A stretch of 64,000 nucleotides of DNA from Actinernus sp. WN-2022 (GCA_030867875.1 JAOWCC010000655.1:11988269-12052268); one strand, 5' to 3'; positions 53,464 through 64,000 are shown, numbered from the stretch's first letter. The notes: generated by a model from the sequence alone, not told the origin. Made by a program: numbers and translations.

Positions 53464-54006
53464 AATTCCTATTTTTTATCATGAGAAATTCCACCATTTA
53501 GAGGTTGACATAGCCCCTTCAAGCAAACATAACCCTTTAATATGTTGCTCAGTCAAATTACTACATTTGAAACCCTCACTTTAACATCACGGGTGGTCGC
53601 GTATGTATGTTAAACTCGAGTTTCTCTCGTCAAAGTCCTTTCAGCTGAATGAAACAGGTATGCAATGTAGTAAACGTTCGCATCAAAATACCACAGCCAC
53701 TCATTAAACTAAGTATCGTTACCGCAGCCATGGCCAGCAGCAGGGCTAGATCGAGGCAGAGTGAGTCTACGCCCCCGAATAATTCCAGGCTCAACACTGA
53801 GAAATATATTAAAAATTAGAATCACGACAAATCTCTCAATTCAAGCGAAATGGCTTCAAATTCTTAACGATCAACCACTGATAATTCCAAACTGGTTCAT
53901 CTCGTGTGCATGTTGCTTCATGTTCACAACGATAGAACAGAATAACTAGAAGGGAAGCTAAGCTCCCGAGTCTTCAAACTCAGATCTAGAAAAGGCAGTG
54001 CGTTTA

Positions 54007-54800
54007 TGAGTTCACCGGTTGACCGAGTCAATTCCGAGTCCGAGTCAAGTCCGAGTCAATTCCGAGTCCGAGTCAAGTCCGAGTCAAATGACCGAGTCAC
54101 TGGAATGGTCTGGAATTACCCATTTTTCTTTGTCTTTCCCCTCCTTCTTTGGCTACACTTCAGTTTGGTATTCTTTTCGTGCATGGTCGTTTTCGTTTGC
54201 AAAGCCTTTCAAACAGAATTCCAACAGCTGCCATTATGTGAAGAAAAAGTCTGAAATCTCGCCAAGCACGCGCGAAGTTCTATGAATACACTTCACATAA
54301 TCACACATAATGTAGGTTGATTATATGAAGTTGATTTCATATTTCTTAAGGCACAAAAAGAACATTTTCGTAGATCGAGAAAAGACACTCGAGCCGATAA
54401 ACCGATTCGCACGGCCACGGTTTCCTTTCGTTCGAATAAAGGCAAGTTTCGTATTCTCGCGCGAAATAGCGAGCGCGTGGTTAGACATCACTAGTTCGGG
54501 ATTTAGACATCTCGTTCGGGATCAGGCTGCATAGCTGATAGCTATTTAGCATTAAAAAATATACCCCCGTTTCTTGGTTCGTTCCCGAGTATAGGTTCTC
54601 GTCATATCACAGGCGAGGATCTAGGTCGCATATTATTGTACATAAACTTAACCGGAAGTTTAAAGAAAAACTAGTAATCGTCTCCGAGAGTAGATTAGTG
54701 TCAGTAAATGAAAACAACTGCCTTACGTGTAAACGACTGTGACTCGGTCATCTGACTCGGACACTCGGTCATCGGACTCGGAGACTCGGTCTACGGATTT
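54007..54800. repeat. GAGTC-rich fold-back
   Basis: CCGAGTCAAGTCCGAGTCAA-type units at 54020-54100 are mirrored by GACTCGGTCAT-type units at 54740-54795. The interior has no recognisable gene. The class is unknown. Confidence 0.5.
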
Positions 54801-54842
54801 ACTCGTGCGTTTATGCCAGTTAATTCATGTCTGCCTTAGACA

Positions 54843-54937
54843 GTAGTATATCCAAACTGGTCTTTCATTCACGGATCACTGATTAAGAATGGGGAGAACT
54901 GGGTAAGCATTGTTCCTACGGCTACCCAGTTTGATAG
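54843..54937 (-). repeat. Ngaro split repeat B2 (outer 3' end)
   Basis: This 95-bp copy starts GTAGTATATCCAAACTGGTC and ends CCCAGTTTGATAG. It matches B1 at 55221-55315. Confidence 0.85.
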
Positions 54938-55051
54938 ATCCCGAATGAAAGCCCAAGTTAGATATAATGGGGTCGGGATGGGTGGGAGGGGAAAACAAAA
55001 ACGACTTCCTTACCCTATACCCCACCCTTCCCCCACCTCCTTAGGCTCTAA

Positions 55052-55223
55052 CTATAGCCAATGCTTTCTCTCTGTGGCTCGATGCTTGAGAAAAAGGGGC
55101 TGAAATGGAAAACTACGGCTCTTTATAGCCAGGGGATTGTTATACGGTGTGAATTCCATTCATTTGCGTGGAATTTAGTTTCTTAATCAGTTCCCATGAG
55201 GTTTCAGACCAGTTTGAATAGTA
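55052..55223 (-). repeat. Ngaro split repeat A2
   Basis: This 172-bp copy, CTATAGCCAATGCTTTCTCT to CAGTTTGAATAGTA, matches A1 at 61658-61829. It abuts B1, sharing GTA. Confidence 0.85.
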
Positions 55224-55315
55224 GTATATCCAAACTGGTCTTTCATTCACGGATCACTGATTAAGAATGGGGAGAACTGGGTAAGCATTGTTCCTACGGC
55301 TACCCAGTTTGATAG
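55221..55315 (-). repeat. Ngaro split repeat B1
   Basis: This 95-bp copy matches B2 and is directly joined to A2. The junction reproduces what a circular intermediate would contain. Confidence 0.85.
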
Positions 55316-55472
55316 TTCCCTTCTTCACTGGCCACGAATTCTATAAGGAGAAACCCCTCTTATCACGTCTACATATAATATCCCTCTTTCCTTAGCCTTA
55401 CTCCCCATACTTATCCTAAACTTATGACACCCCCTTACTAATCATAATCTCAAGTTCTTTAAGTAACATAAT

Positions 55473-56831
55473 TTATTCGCTCTGTCCCAGGGTATCAGCC
55501 TTTCTCTTTTTTGACTCATGAGACGGAAACGCCAAGGCAAAGTTCTTTAACTGGTTAAGGTCTTTATATTGACGTGTCAGTTCTGTCGATGTACCAGGAT
55601 CATCCAGAGCTTCCGCCAACCGGGAGCTTGTACTATCATTACGAAGAACTTTAGCCAGTTGCATGTAGTAGCCGGCAGTATGTTTCCTTTCCCACCCCAC
55701 GTGTTCCATAATGTCAGCTAAACTCGACCCTGTGAGGGCCAGGGAAATTGCACAACCCGATCTAAAACTATGTGCTGTTTCACCTTCAGAGATCCCCAAT
55801 TCCTCCATATAATTTTTTAGGCGATTCCCCATGTTTTCCGATGATACAGGCGAATTAAGGATCCATCCTGTCTTCGACACAGTGCGAAATAGATATCCAC
55901 CTGATAGAACTATCTGTAGCGATCGGGCTACACACATATAACGCTCGATTGCTCTTACAGCACATACATTGGAGTTCTGGCAGCGTTTAACTCCAAATAA
56001 ATTGGATTTACCTCCTCTCAAGGTCTTCCCAAACGTGTGGTTAAACAGAAACCCATCGTCATTAGGAAATCTTAGTATCTCATTGGTTTTGACTTGAGCC
56101 AAGTCACCTGGTCTATCACCCGAGAACATCAGGGTCTTGAAGTATGCCTGGTCTCTCGCCAAGACGTAAAGTGAAACCGGGCTTTGATCCTGAACCATTA
56201 ACTTCTGATCTATATGATCTGCTAGCTGGGCTAACTTGTCCACGAACATAGGAGTAGCTTGCTTCGGAGTAATCCCTGCCACAGCTTGTTCCTCTTTAAC
56301 TAGTTTGAGATATTTTTTCACTAGCGGAGATGCCGCCGGATTTCCCATACTCATCCTCTCGTCCCAGTTCTCCGTTCTTCCCTCGTCCCTAAGGATTGCC
56401 CGTAACTTTCCAATAAGAGAATCAACCGTACCCGCGGCAAGTCGTACAGGGCATTGACACGATGGAGCATCTTTGGAGCTGTCACCATGACAATCCAACA
56501 CATGAATCCTGGTTTTCCCGTGGATATCCTTCCATGCCAAGAAGTAAACAATATCGAGAGGAGTTGCAGTCATAAGGTGTCTTGGCGTTGGAAGAGATCC
56601 GAGGAAGGAGTTGAATTGTTTTTCAAGACGTGTCTTTTGTTTGTCATACTTGGACTCTCGAGAAAAGAGAGATGAAAGCCGGGACTGAATAGCTTTGACG
56701 TCAATATCCAGCTTTTCATCCGAAGATATAGGAGTCACGACGCGTCTACTGTATCCACACTGTTGGCAGTGTCGGAACGAGAGGTCGTTGGGATAAGCAC
56801 ACTTTGGACAGGCCACCGTAGGGCACCACAC
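55473..56831 (-). CDS. Tyrosine recombinase (Ngaro YR), about 452 aa
   Basis: It integrates the circular DNA copy. Catalytic residues: first Arg in SGDRPGDLAQVKTNEILRF, then HSFRSGCAISL (H-x-x-R), HVGW, and the nucleophile Tyr in HTAGYYMQLAKVL. The N-terminus has two CxxC pairs (CPKC ... CQQC), a zinc-ribbon-like start; the frame continues open above the first codon, as ACPIVPKVWC. Upstream a TTTCAG acceptor-like site at 56853 and a GTATAG donor-like site at the RT stop would join the two frames in register across 39 nt, so RT and YR could be one spliced product; such an intron would be very short, so this is tentative. Confidence 0.9.
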   Translation of the reverse strand: MWCPTVACPKCAYPNDLSFRHCQQCGYSRRVVTPISSDEKLDIDVKAIQSRLSSLFSRESKYDKQKTRLEKQFNSFLGSLPTPRHLMTATPLDIVYFLAWKDIHGKTRIHVLDCHGDSSKDAPSCQCPVRLAAGTVDSLIGKLRAILRDEGRTENWDERMSMGNPAASPLVKKYLKLVKEEQAVAGITPKQATPMFVDKLAQLADHIDQKLMVQDQSPVSLYVLARDQAYFKTLMFSGDRPGDLAQVKTNEILRFPNDDGFLFNHTFGKTLRGGKSNLFGVKRCQNSNVCAVRAIERYMCVARSLQIVLSGGYLFRTVSKTGWILNSPVSSENMGNRLKNYMEELGISEGETAHSFRSGCAISLALTGSSLADIMEHVGWERKHTAGYYMQLAKVLRNDSTSSRLAEALDDPGTSTELTRQYKDLNQLKNFALAFPSHESKKRKADTLGQSE

Positions 56832-56885
56832 CTTTGGTACAATGGGACATGCCTGAAATAGTCACAGCGGGAATGGTATATTACT

Positions 56886-58931
56886 CTATACGTCAAAGTG
56901 GAGTCTAAAAACGTAAAGGTCCCACGGTAGTGGTCCATATTCTACGAAACCTTGTTTGGTTGGACGTAAAAGGGCGTCAGCCTCCCCACGAGACGCGAGG
57001 AGCTTATACGTTTGGCAATCGCGAAGAAGAATGGGCCACCAAAACTGGTATGGAAATCGGTCCGGTACAACGAGCGAACAACGCGCTTTCTGTTCCTTAA
57101 GGAAGCATACCAATGGGCCAATAAGTGTAAAGGGAGGGAAGGCATAGCAATTCTCGTAAACTGTTTCCGGCGAAAATGTAATGTTGTGAGCGAATACGTT
57201 TACTCCGGACGCCTTTGGAGTCGGCCAAGGTGCGAAGTGCGGGAGTGGGTTATCAGATAGGTCTGGTTGGGCGTTAGAATCCAGTGATAGTAGATCAATA
57301 GAATGGCCTTTCGGGCCACCAAACTCTATCTGAACGACTTTCCAAAGTCTTGGTGACAACATGGAGTCTGAGACTGTAAGTCGACGTGATGGCCTATCTG
57401 CTGGATTGTCATGTGAGCTGATATAGTACAGATTGAGGGAAATCCTCAACTCTACAGTTGTCCAAAAGAGATCCTTTAGTACCTTAAGCATCTGGTGTGA
57501 GCGGGAATACTGCCCATTCCAACTATCTACTAAGCCTTTATTGTCAACAAAGGCATCTACTCTGGAACCATGGAGTGTGTCCTGCAGTGCCCGTAATGTA
57601 CGTGATAACGCAACAGTTTCCTTTGTCTGGATGTTCATTGGGAGCATTTCTGTTTCCCATAAGTCGCCAACTTCGATAACCGGTTGGTTATTATTGTCCG
57701 TTAAAACTCCACCCCATCCAAAACCCGAGGCGTCCGATGCCAAGCGGACCGTGAGATGGTATTCCTTAAACCAAGGCATATAACCCTGCCACCCATCCAG
57801 AAAGCGCCAGTACTCAAGTTCCTGTTTTAAAGGCCCAGTAATCGCAATGAGGCCTCTTTGTTTCGAAGCTTTCGAAATAGCGATGTTCATTTCCCTCGTA
57901 AACAGCCTGGCTCCTGGAACCACCAGAGAAAACGATATACACTTCCCGGTTATCTTTTGGATACGCGATATAGATACACGACGTTGTGCAAGGATAAGCT
58001 CTCTTAATGTTTGAAAACTCTCGATTTTTGAAGGAGGAAGGTGAAATGCTCGCAAGACGGAATCACAAATGAGACCTAAATAAACCAACTCCTGAGTGGG
58101 TGTGAACGTAGATTTTTGCAGGTTGAGGAAATATCCCAATGATGTTAGGAGATTGCAAGAAATGTAACTTGCATTGAGAGCCATTTGAAGGTTACTGGCT
58201 ACATCAAGTCTTATAACTTTCCCAGCGTCCTCCAGTTCCTTTAGCATGGGGGGCCGCAATTGGCCAATATGGCGGTCATCAATATACTGTGAACACGGGA
58301 TGCCTAGACCTCGTAATGTATGGGTTGCCGCTAAACCTATGGTCTGGTAGATGTACGAGGAGATCTTCCAGCCAAAAGGAAGGACGTTATTAACCATCCA
58401 CCAACCCCCCCACTGGAAGCCTACTAGCGAACGACTTACTGAATCGAGGAGCACATGGTCATATCCCGACTTGTCATCTAGCTTCGTTTGTAGATGGCCT
58501 TCGCCAACATATCGGGTAAGGGTGACAACCGAATCAAGCGAGAAAGGCATATCCTTCATCCATAAATTAAGATACCGTTCGTCATGACATAATCTCGGTT
58601 TACCGGGCTCCACAGTAAGGGGCATGACGATGTGGGGTGGCGGAACTTCAGTCACCCTTCCAACTACGCTCACTGCCCCTACCACTATACGATCAGCTAG
58701 TTCTTTTGTGACAAACTCAGAAAACGCTTTACACGAGGGGTTGTTCTGGAAAACACGTGCCAATGGGAAATCGGAGTCATATGACAAACCAGCAAAGTTC
58801 CCCTTGAAATGTTGTATGTATTTATGGATGGAAACCCTTTCCCGAATCCAACCCATAACCTCACTCCTGTTATCATGTAAACGTGTTATCTCGGCCCACC
58901 TTTCTGAATGATTATGGATTTCACCTGCCAC
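56886..58931 (-). CDS. Reverse transcriptase/RNase H of Ngaro type, about 680 aa
   Basis: RT motifs: KPRLCHDERYLNLWM, LQTKLDDKSGYDHVLL (motif A), NVLPFGWKISSYIYQ, and the catalytic CSQYIDDRHIGQ (motif C; YIDD). RNase H follows with LASDASGFGWGGVL, TKETVALSRTLRAL and DAFVDNKGLVDSW, which carry the acidic catalytic residues. The RT of DIRS-group elements has this style. The frame begins without an ATG at 58931, so the N-terminus probably comes from a splice or frameshift with the 77-codon frame upstream. Confidence 0.92.
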   Translation of the reverse strand: MAGEIHNHSERWAEITRLHDNRSEVMGWIRERVSIHKYIQHFKGNFAGLSYDSDFPLARVFQNNPSCKAFSEFVTKELADRIVVGAVSVVGRVTEVPPPHIVMPLTVEPGKPRLCHDERYLNLWMKDMPFSLDSVVTLTRYVGEGHLQTKLDDKSGYDHVLLDSVSRSLVGFQWGGWWMVNNVLPFGWKISSYIYQTIGLAATHTLRGLGIPCSQYIDDRHIGQLRPPMLKELEDAGKVIRLDVASNLQMALNASYISCNLLTSLGYFLNLQKSTFTPTQELVYLGLICDSVLRAFHLPPSKIESFQTLRELILAQRRVSISRIQKITGKCISFSLVVPGARLFTREMNIAISKASKQRGLIAITGPLKQELEYWRFLDGWQGYMPWFKEYHLTVRLASDASGFGWGGVLTDNNNQPVIEVGDLWETEMLPMNIQTKETVALSRTLRALQDTLHGSRVDAFVDNKGLVDSWNGQYSRSHQMLKVLKDLFWTTVELRISLNLYYISSHDNPADRPSRRLTVSDSMLSPRLWKVVQIEFGGPKGHSIDLLSLDSNAQPDLSDNPLPHFAPWPTPKASGVNVFAHNITFSPETVYENCYAFPPFTLIGPLVCFLKEQKARCSLVVPDRFPYQFWWPILLRDCQTYKLLASRGEADALLRPTKQGFVEYGPLPWDLYVFRLHFDV

Positions 58932-58944
58932 GAACGAGTCCGGA

Positions 58945-59181
58945 TCACGAACTCAATTGGAAAGGTGAAGCAGTCTGGAGTCTGCTTGAGACCTCGTAAA
59001 TAGTGGGGAATGTTTTCTCCGGGATAGTCACCCCGCCATCAGTCCCCGGGACGGGCACCCATTGGATTCCACTCGGCGACCGTTTCATTGAAAGGGCAAG
59101 CAGTGGATTGAAACCCGCTCTCAATTCCCAATCTGGTATGACATATATAGGAGGCTCATATTTGGGTCGCTTAGCCACATG
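58945..59181 (-). CDS. Short open exon-like frame between gag and RT, about 78 codons
   Basis: It follows a clear acceptor-like site (TCTCTTTTAG, 59182-59191). It encodes KRPKYEPPIYVIPDWELRAG and GIQWVPVPGTDGGVTIPEK, with no known domain. It stops 14 bp before the RT frame in a different frame. It may be the 5' exon of the RT protein joined by frameshift or splicing, or a remnant. Confidence 0.45.
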   Translation of the reverse strand, partial: HVAKRPKYEPPIYVIPDWELRAGFNPLLALSMKRSPSGIQWVPVPGTDGGVTIPEKTFPTIYEVSSRLQTASPFQLSS

Positions 59182-59537
59182 CTAAAAGAGATAAAAGGAA
59201 TCGTGGGTCATGCCAATTATACCCGTCTAAGAAAAGCAACAACATTGTAAAAGGCTAAAGTGGGACCGATGGGGGGCAACAATCCCGGCACAACTACTGG
59301 AGTCGAGCACAAAGAGCATTAGATTGCCCTGGGATTATTACCAACCATACAATCCAAAGCTAAACTGCTTGAAAGAAAGAGGATGTATAAACTACGTGGG
59401 GACATAAATTAGCAAGTCGAAAACTAACAATTTCAATTGCATTCTCCATCTTATAATCTTTATTGTTTACCAGGCATTCTTATCCATAAACCGTATATCT
59501 CTCAATGAGAGGTCCAGGCTTTATATAATTACAATTA

Positions 59538-61645
59538 TCAATTCGGGCAAAAACGGGCAATGTGTCCTTCTTTTTGACATTTAAAGCATCTAGTATTCCT
59601 ATATGGTCTTTGGCGCCCAGTCCACCGACGCCCAGTCGACGTTTCACTTCCTTGATAAGGTGCAGGCACGTCTCTGTACAGGAGTGATGGTGACCTTTGC
59701 TTCAGAATCTTCGACACTGCATTCGCTACTTCCCTCTCAACCTCGTCTCCGAGTAAGCGCGTTACTACTTCTCCCAGGACCGCGTCAGGAGGGAGTTTCT
59801 TACACTGGGAGAGGACCGCCGCAAATGTTTTTGCTTGTACATGTCCCCCTTGCCTGGCAAGCTCTTCCAAATGCTGCAAAGCTCCGATTAGAGCATAAGC
59901 GTCAAATACTGAACGAGGCCGAATCGCCAACTGGCGTACCATAAGGAGCGCCTGCTCGACTGACGAAGTACTAACAGACTGTTTGACCTGTTCCAATTGT
60001 GTCTGTAACGTCTGAACTTGCTCCTAATAACACAAATGAACGAGTGTCAAATGCTCGTACTATATAACCAAATTCTTTATTATAGACATTCCCATGTCCG
60101 GGTATGTATGTGTGTGCGTGTGTAGATATGTTTGTGTCTATACATAGTGTATGTATCTGTGCGTGCAGGTATCCGTATCCGTATGAATGCATTAATTGGT
60201 GTGGGTATATGGGGACAAAGACATCTCAGTCATGTTAGTCATTTGTACCCAATTTTGGGTATCCGCTTTCATTAAACTCTTTTGACTCTAAAATCCCATA
60301 GAAGCTTACCCAATTACTCACGTGGTATGAACCCAGAACAACCACTTAATTTTCTATCTAAATGTCATATCAGCCATGGCCAGAAATCGAGGACAGTTCA
60401 GCGGAACGACTAGCGGGCACATAAATCTTCATTGATCTCCAAATCTCCAAATCTCCCACGTGGCATTCACACCGAATAACCACCATAATTTCGGCTGAAC
60501 TAAACCTACTAACGCCAACTGTTCTCGTGGAATTCATATAAACAACTACATTAATTTCGGCTGAGCTAAACTCTGCTAACGCCAAAGTGCCCACGTGGTA
60601 TTCACACAGAACAACCTTATTAATTTCGGCTAAACTTATCCGCTCACGCCAAACTGTCCACATGGTATTCACACAGAATAACCATAAATTTCGGCTGAAT
60701 TTATCAGCTAACGCCAAACTGCCCACATGGTATTCACACAGAATAACCATAAATTTCGGCGGAACTTATCAGCTAACGCCAAACTGTCCACATGGTATTC
60801 ACACAAAATAACCATAAATTTCGGCGGAACTTATCAGCTAACACCAAACTGTCCACATGGTATTCACACAGAATAACCATAAATTTCGGCTGAATTTATC
60901 AGCTAACGCCAAACTGCCCACATGGCATTCATACAGAATAACCATAAATTTCGGCTGAACTTATCAGCCACCGCCAAACTGCCCACATGGCATTCATACA
61001 GAATAACCATAAATTTCGGCTGAACTTATCAGCTACCGCCAAACTGCCCACATGGTATTCACACAGAATAACCACAAATTTCGGCTGAACTTATCAGCTA
61101 ACGCCAAACTGTCCACATGGTATTCCCACAGAATAACCATAAATTTCGGCTGAATTTATCAGCTAACGCCAAACTGCCCACATGGTATTCACTGTATTCA
61201 CACAGAATAATCATAAATTTCGGCTGAATCCATCAGCTAACGCCAAACTGCCCACATGGCATTCACACAGAATAACCATAAATTTCAGCTGAACTTATCA
61301 GCTAACGCCAAAATGGTATCCACAGGATAAACACGCTCTCTTGGGCCTGAACTCATATAGTTAACATTAAGTTAACACATACAGAGTAACTCATCTATAT
61401 TACACCACAATTTAAGAATTTCCCGGAACATTACTGTAACGTACTTGCCAGATTCGGCGGCGCAAAATGAGGCAATAACTGAAGCCGAAGCGACAAAACG
61501 AAAGGAAACATCATACCTCTAAGTTTACAGCTTCATGGGGAACAGGTTGAGCCAATGGCGGCGCTGGTTGCTCCTGAGGAACTCCGTGATCAACCAAAGC
61601 TGGTTCCACTGGGCCGGCGGGACGAACGGGATGCTGTTCGGCCAT
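59538..61645 (-). CDS. Ngaro gag-like protein with CCHC knuckle, two exons
   Basis: Exon 1 is 61645-61517, starting ATG for MAEQHPVRPAGPVEPALVDH (Pro/Ala/Gln-rich) and ending at the donor GAG|GTATGA. Exon 2 is 60023-59538, starting after the acceptor TGTTATTAG and opening EQVQTLQTQLEQVKQ, a likely coiled coil. The join is in frame (phase 0). The C-terminus is a retroviral zinc knuckle, CFKCQKEGHIARFC, which binds RNA. The predicted intron (about 1.5 kb) contains the 65-bp minisatellite. The splice sites are my reading and not tested. Confidence 0.72.
60430..61330. repeat. 65-bp minisatellite, about 13 copies, inside the gag intron
   Basis: The unit contains TAAATTTCGGCTGAACTTAT, CAGCTAACGCCAAACTGCCC and ACATGGTATTCACACAGAAT, repeated with a 65-bp period. 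Units toward 60430 are more diverged. One unit near 61190 has a 10-bp internal duplication. Confidence 0.9.
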
Positions 61646-61657
61646 AAATGTGATAAG

Positions 61658-61829
61658 CTATAGCCAATGCTTCCACTCTGTGGCTCGATGCTTGAGAAAA
61701 AGGGGCTGAAATGGAAAACTACGGCTCTTTATAGCCAGGGGATTGTTATACGGTGTGAATTCCATTCATTTGCGTGGAATTTAGTTTCTTAATCAGTTCC
61801 CATGAGGTTTCAGACCAGTTTGAATAGTA
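61658..61829 (-). repeat. Ngaro split repeat A1 (outer 5' end)
   Basis: This matches A2. Its inner edge is 12 bp from the gag ATG at 61645, so it should hold the promoter. Confidence 0.85.
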
Positions 61830-61852
61830 CACATGTAGGTAATCTCTGGAAG

Positions 61853-64000
61853 CTACGTATACACACCCAGATAACTATGAAAAGCTCTCTGTATCGTAGA
61901 ATTTGATATTTTACTTTCTTGGAAATGAAGAAAAACTAAATCAATAGGAAGCTGAACTCTTGGATCTTGTGTAAGTGTGGTAGTGCCACATGTTTCACCA
62001 ATGCCAATATAGGTCAGGGTCATGTTCCTCGACACGGCGTCAGCCAAAGCAAGAGTAGTACCGTGACAAAGTTTATTGCACCAGGTAACGTCGAGATGGA
62101 TCAGTGTCGTGTTCTTGTTTACGAGATCAATGATAGCACGAAAGCCTTCTTCTGCAAACTGCTTCCAACCCATACTAAGGTGAGTCAAGGTCTTGTTTTT
62201 ACTCACCAACACATCAGCAACAGCACACGTCCCGACATCGGAAATACGACAATTGGCAATATTGAGGTGAGTCAAGCTCGAGTTGTTCATCAAAGCCCCA
62301 TTGGCAATAGCACAAGCACCGTTGTCACCTACCTCGTTATTGCTGATGTCCAGAAGGATTAACGTTTTGTTCCTAGTTAGGGCGTGAGCTATTGTTTTAC
62401 AACCAACAACGCCAAACTTGTTTAGCTCGAGGCGGAGTTCTTTTAAGCTTTTGTTCTTTGCCAGAGCTTCAGCGATAGCACATGCTGCATCATCACCAAT
62501 TTCGTTTGCACCCATGTTGAGAATGGTCAGGTTGTCATTAAAATTCAAACCATTAGCAATTTTACAGCCACCGTTTACATCAATGTTGCAGACGGTAATA
62601 TCTAGTAAACACAATTTATGGTTCTTTGTCAGGCCATCAGCAATAGCTCAACAACATAAAACACCTAAACTATTGAATCCTAGATATAATTTCACCAGAG
62701 CTTTCATCTCAGTGATTACCTTTCTGAGAACTTTGGCATCTGCGTCTTTAATTTTACAGATTGAGATGTCAAGGTAAGTCAAATGTGTGTTTGTTTCGAG
62801 CCCATCAAAAATAGTGCTAAAACCACCAACATAGCTCAACTCAAGAATTATCAAACATTTACTTTGTCTTAAAGCAAGGGCAAATTTCTGTAGCATGGCA
62901 TTAGAAATGCCATTTGTACTGAAAATAATAACCTTTAGATGGCTAAGGGGTGACTTGGCCATCTTCGTCGCTGTATTCCCCTCAGAAACTACGAAACCAG
63001 AGGTGCTGTCGCAAGGATTTGGGTTTGCTGTGTTTGAAGAGGATAGAAGGCAACATAAACCATGGAGAACTTTGTCACCTGTTTTGTCGTCATAATGGAC
63101 CTCAACCGACGGAGGTAAATATGCACAAGTTGAGTTTGCTGCTGCCTGCATTTCAGTATCATCTCTAAGGCTACCTATTAACTCGCACAAAAATGTACAG
63201 ATGAAAGAGGAAGGATAGGGCTCATGTTGTCTGTGTTCTGGAGTGGATGGCAGCAAGGAAGTAAGACACTGGATAAAATGAATTACTTTGTTTGTTGATA
63301 GGTTAACCGTAGAAAGAATATCAAACAGAAATATCATTCTGACCATTTCAATCGTTTCAACAGAACAACAAGCCTGGGTCTCTCTATCAGTTAAGCAGTC
63401 AGCAACGTAAAGAACAGCGAAGTATTCTTGGATTGTCTTGTGAGTAAACGAGAATGTCACTTCTGATCTGAGCTTGCTTGCTGATTTCTCTTTAACCAGA
63501 AAACCCATCTTAGACACTAATTCTCTCTCATTTGTACATGTAGGAAGTTGACTTTGTTTAAAATAAAGCTTATCACACTGTAGACCATCGAAAGCTAGTT
63601 TTCCCAGTACCATGTGAACTGCATGATATTCCTCCATTAAAGTATCATCATCTACATGTACATATTTGCCTTCCTTTACACAGTACCGTTTGGTGACACA
63701 GAACACGATTTCCTGGTAAAGTTCACGATGGTACATGGAATTTCCTTTTAGCAGCAGGCAACCGTTTCTTTCTTCATAAACTGCACAAAGGAGAGCTGTG
63801 TAAAGTGGACTAGAAACTAAGTCCAGAAGATTATTACCAGAAACGAAAGCTATGAGACTTTTTGCTAAGGAAAGACGCGACTTCTGGAAATATTTCTCTA
63901 TGAATTCACACATATCAATATATTGATATCCTTTGATTTCTGACAAATTGTCAAAATGCTTACGCAGCTGAGCGCCTTTCTCGGGTCGGGTTGTTACAAT
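61853..64000 (-). pseudogene. NLR gene (NACHT plus LRR), 3' part with in-frame TGA, cut by window edge
   Basis: NLRs are cytosolic immune receptors. The minus-strand frame enters at the window end with IVTTRPEKG, the NACHT sensor motif. It continues through winged-helix and helical regions (SPLYTALLCAVYEERNG, then VTFSFTHKTIQEYFAVLYVA, about 63,450) to leucine-rich repeats of NLRC type (LILLDISNNEVGDNGACAIA, LTHLNIANCRISDVGTCAVA). At 62648-62650 a TGA interrupts the frame inside an LRR (LGVLCC, then stop, then AIADGLTKNHKL); the same frame then stays open to the TAG at 61853. So it is either a nonsense allele or pseudogene, or yields a truncated receptor. The 5' part lies outside the window. 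Confidence 0.85.

Larger units (their letters stand above)
54843..61829 (-). mobile_element. Ngaro-like tyrosine-recombinase retrotransposon, about 7 kb
   Basis: Read on the minus strand: repeat A1 (61829-61658), gag, RT/RNase H, tyrosine recombinase, repeat B1 (55315-55221), repeat A2 (55223-55052), repeat B2 (54937-54843). This A1-ORFs-B1-A2-B2 layout of split direct repeats is the hallmark of Ngaro elements within the DIRS group. A (172 bp) and B (95 bp) copies match nearly perfectly. Both outer ends carry AGTA, as does the A2-B1 junction, fitting integration of a circle by a tyrosine recombinase without target duplication. The main frames look intact, so it may be recent. It lies 24 bp beyond the stop codon of the NLR gene. 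Confidence 0.88.

Noticed and set aside
54006..54285. Ser/Glu-rich frames over the GAGTC repeats
   Set aside because: They arise from the short repeat in two frames at once, and composition explains them.
60430..61330. CRISPR-like array
   Set aside because: The 65-bp units are contiguous with no unique spacers, in a eukaryotic retrotransposon intron.

Overview
The window is animal nuclear DNA, most likely from a cnidarian such as a stony coral or sea anemone. The evidence is AT-rich, intron-bearing, repeat-dense sequence, NACHT/LRR and HEPN (DZIP3-like) immune-type genes at the two ends, CR1/L2-like LINE fragments, many fold-back elements and a Ngaro-type tyrosine-recombinase retrotransposon. 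The species is inference. Most of the 64 kb is non-coding.

Layout. 0.8-2.3 kb: three exons of a HEPN-domain gene on the minus strand. 2.3-18.1 kb: fold-back elements and other repeats, including two elements with clear 9-bp target-site duplications. 18.1-34.7 kb: a minus-strand LINE fragment interrupted by a complete 15,463-bp Polinton/Maverick-type virus-like element (18663-34125). 34.7-54.8 kb: repeats only, including a TTAA-targeted MITE with two others nested inside it, a LINE 3' end carrying a small MITE, and tandem duplications. 54.8-61.8 kb: a 7-kb Ngaro-like retrotransposon with split direct repeats. 61.9-64 kb: the 3' part of an NLR gene on the minus strand with an in-frame stop, cut by the window edge.

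The Polinton is the main discovery candidate. It has 234-bp inverted repeats that differ at 3 positions, each beginning with a 134-bp near-perfect palindrome, a 5-bp target duplication and apparently intact genes. It encodes a B-family DNA polymerase with protein-primed-type architecture, a retrovirus-like integrase, an A32-like packaging ATPase, a putative major capsid protein, a putative penton/minor capsid protein, several small membrane proteins, a large protein of unknown function, a TFIIB-like factor with zinc ribbon and cyclin folds, a Cys-rich zinc-binding protein and an F-box/ankyrin protein. I recognise no adenain-like protease.

Its genes are packed end to end. Convergent genes overlap at their stop codons, and the capsid-ATPase-small-protein genes overlap as TGATG, ATGACTGA and TAATG junctions. 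Most genes have a TATAGTTATA-like element within about 40 nt of the ATG, including two near-symmetrical bidirectional promoters and one promoter at the inner edge of each inverted repeat. Two hairpins with nearly the same loop, in opposite orientation, sit between genes and look like 3'-end signals. Together with the TFIIB-like gene this suggests the element carries part of its own transcription system. That is inference and needs testing.
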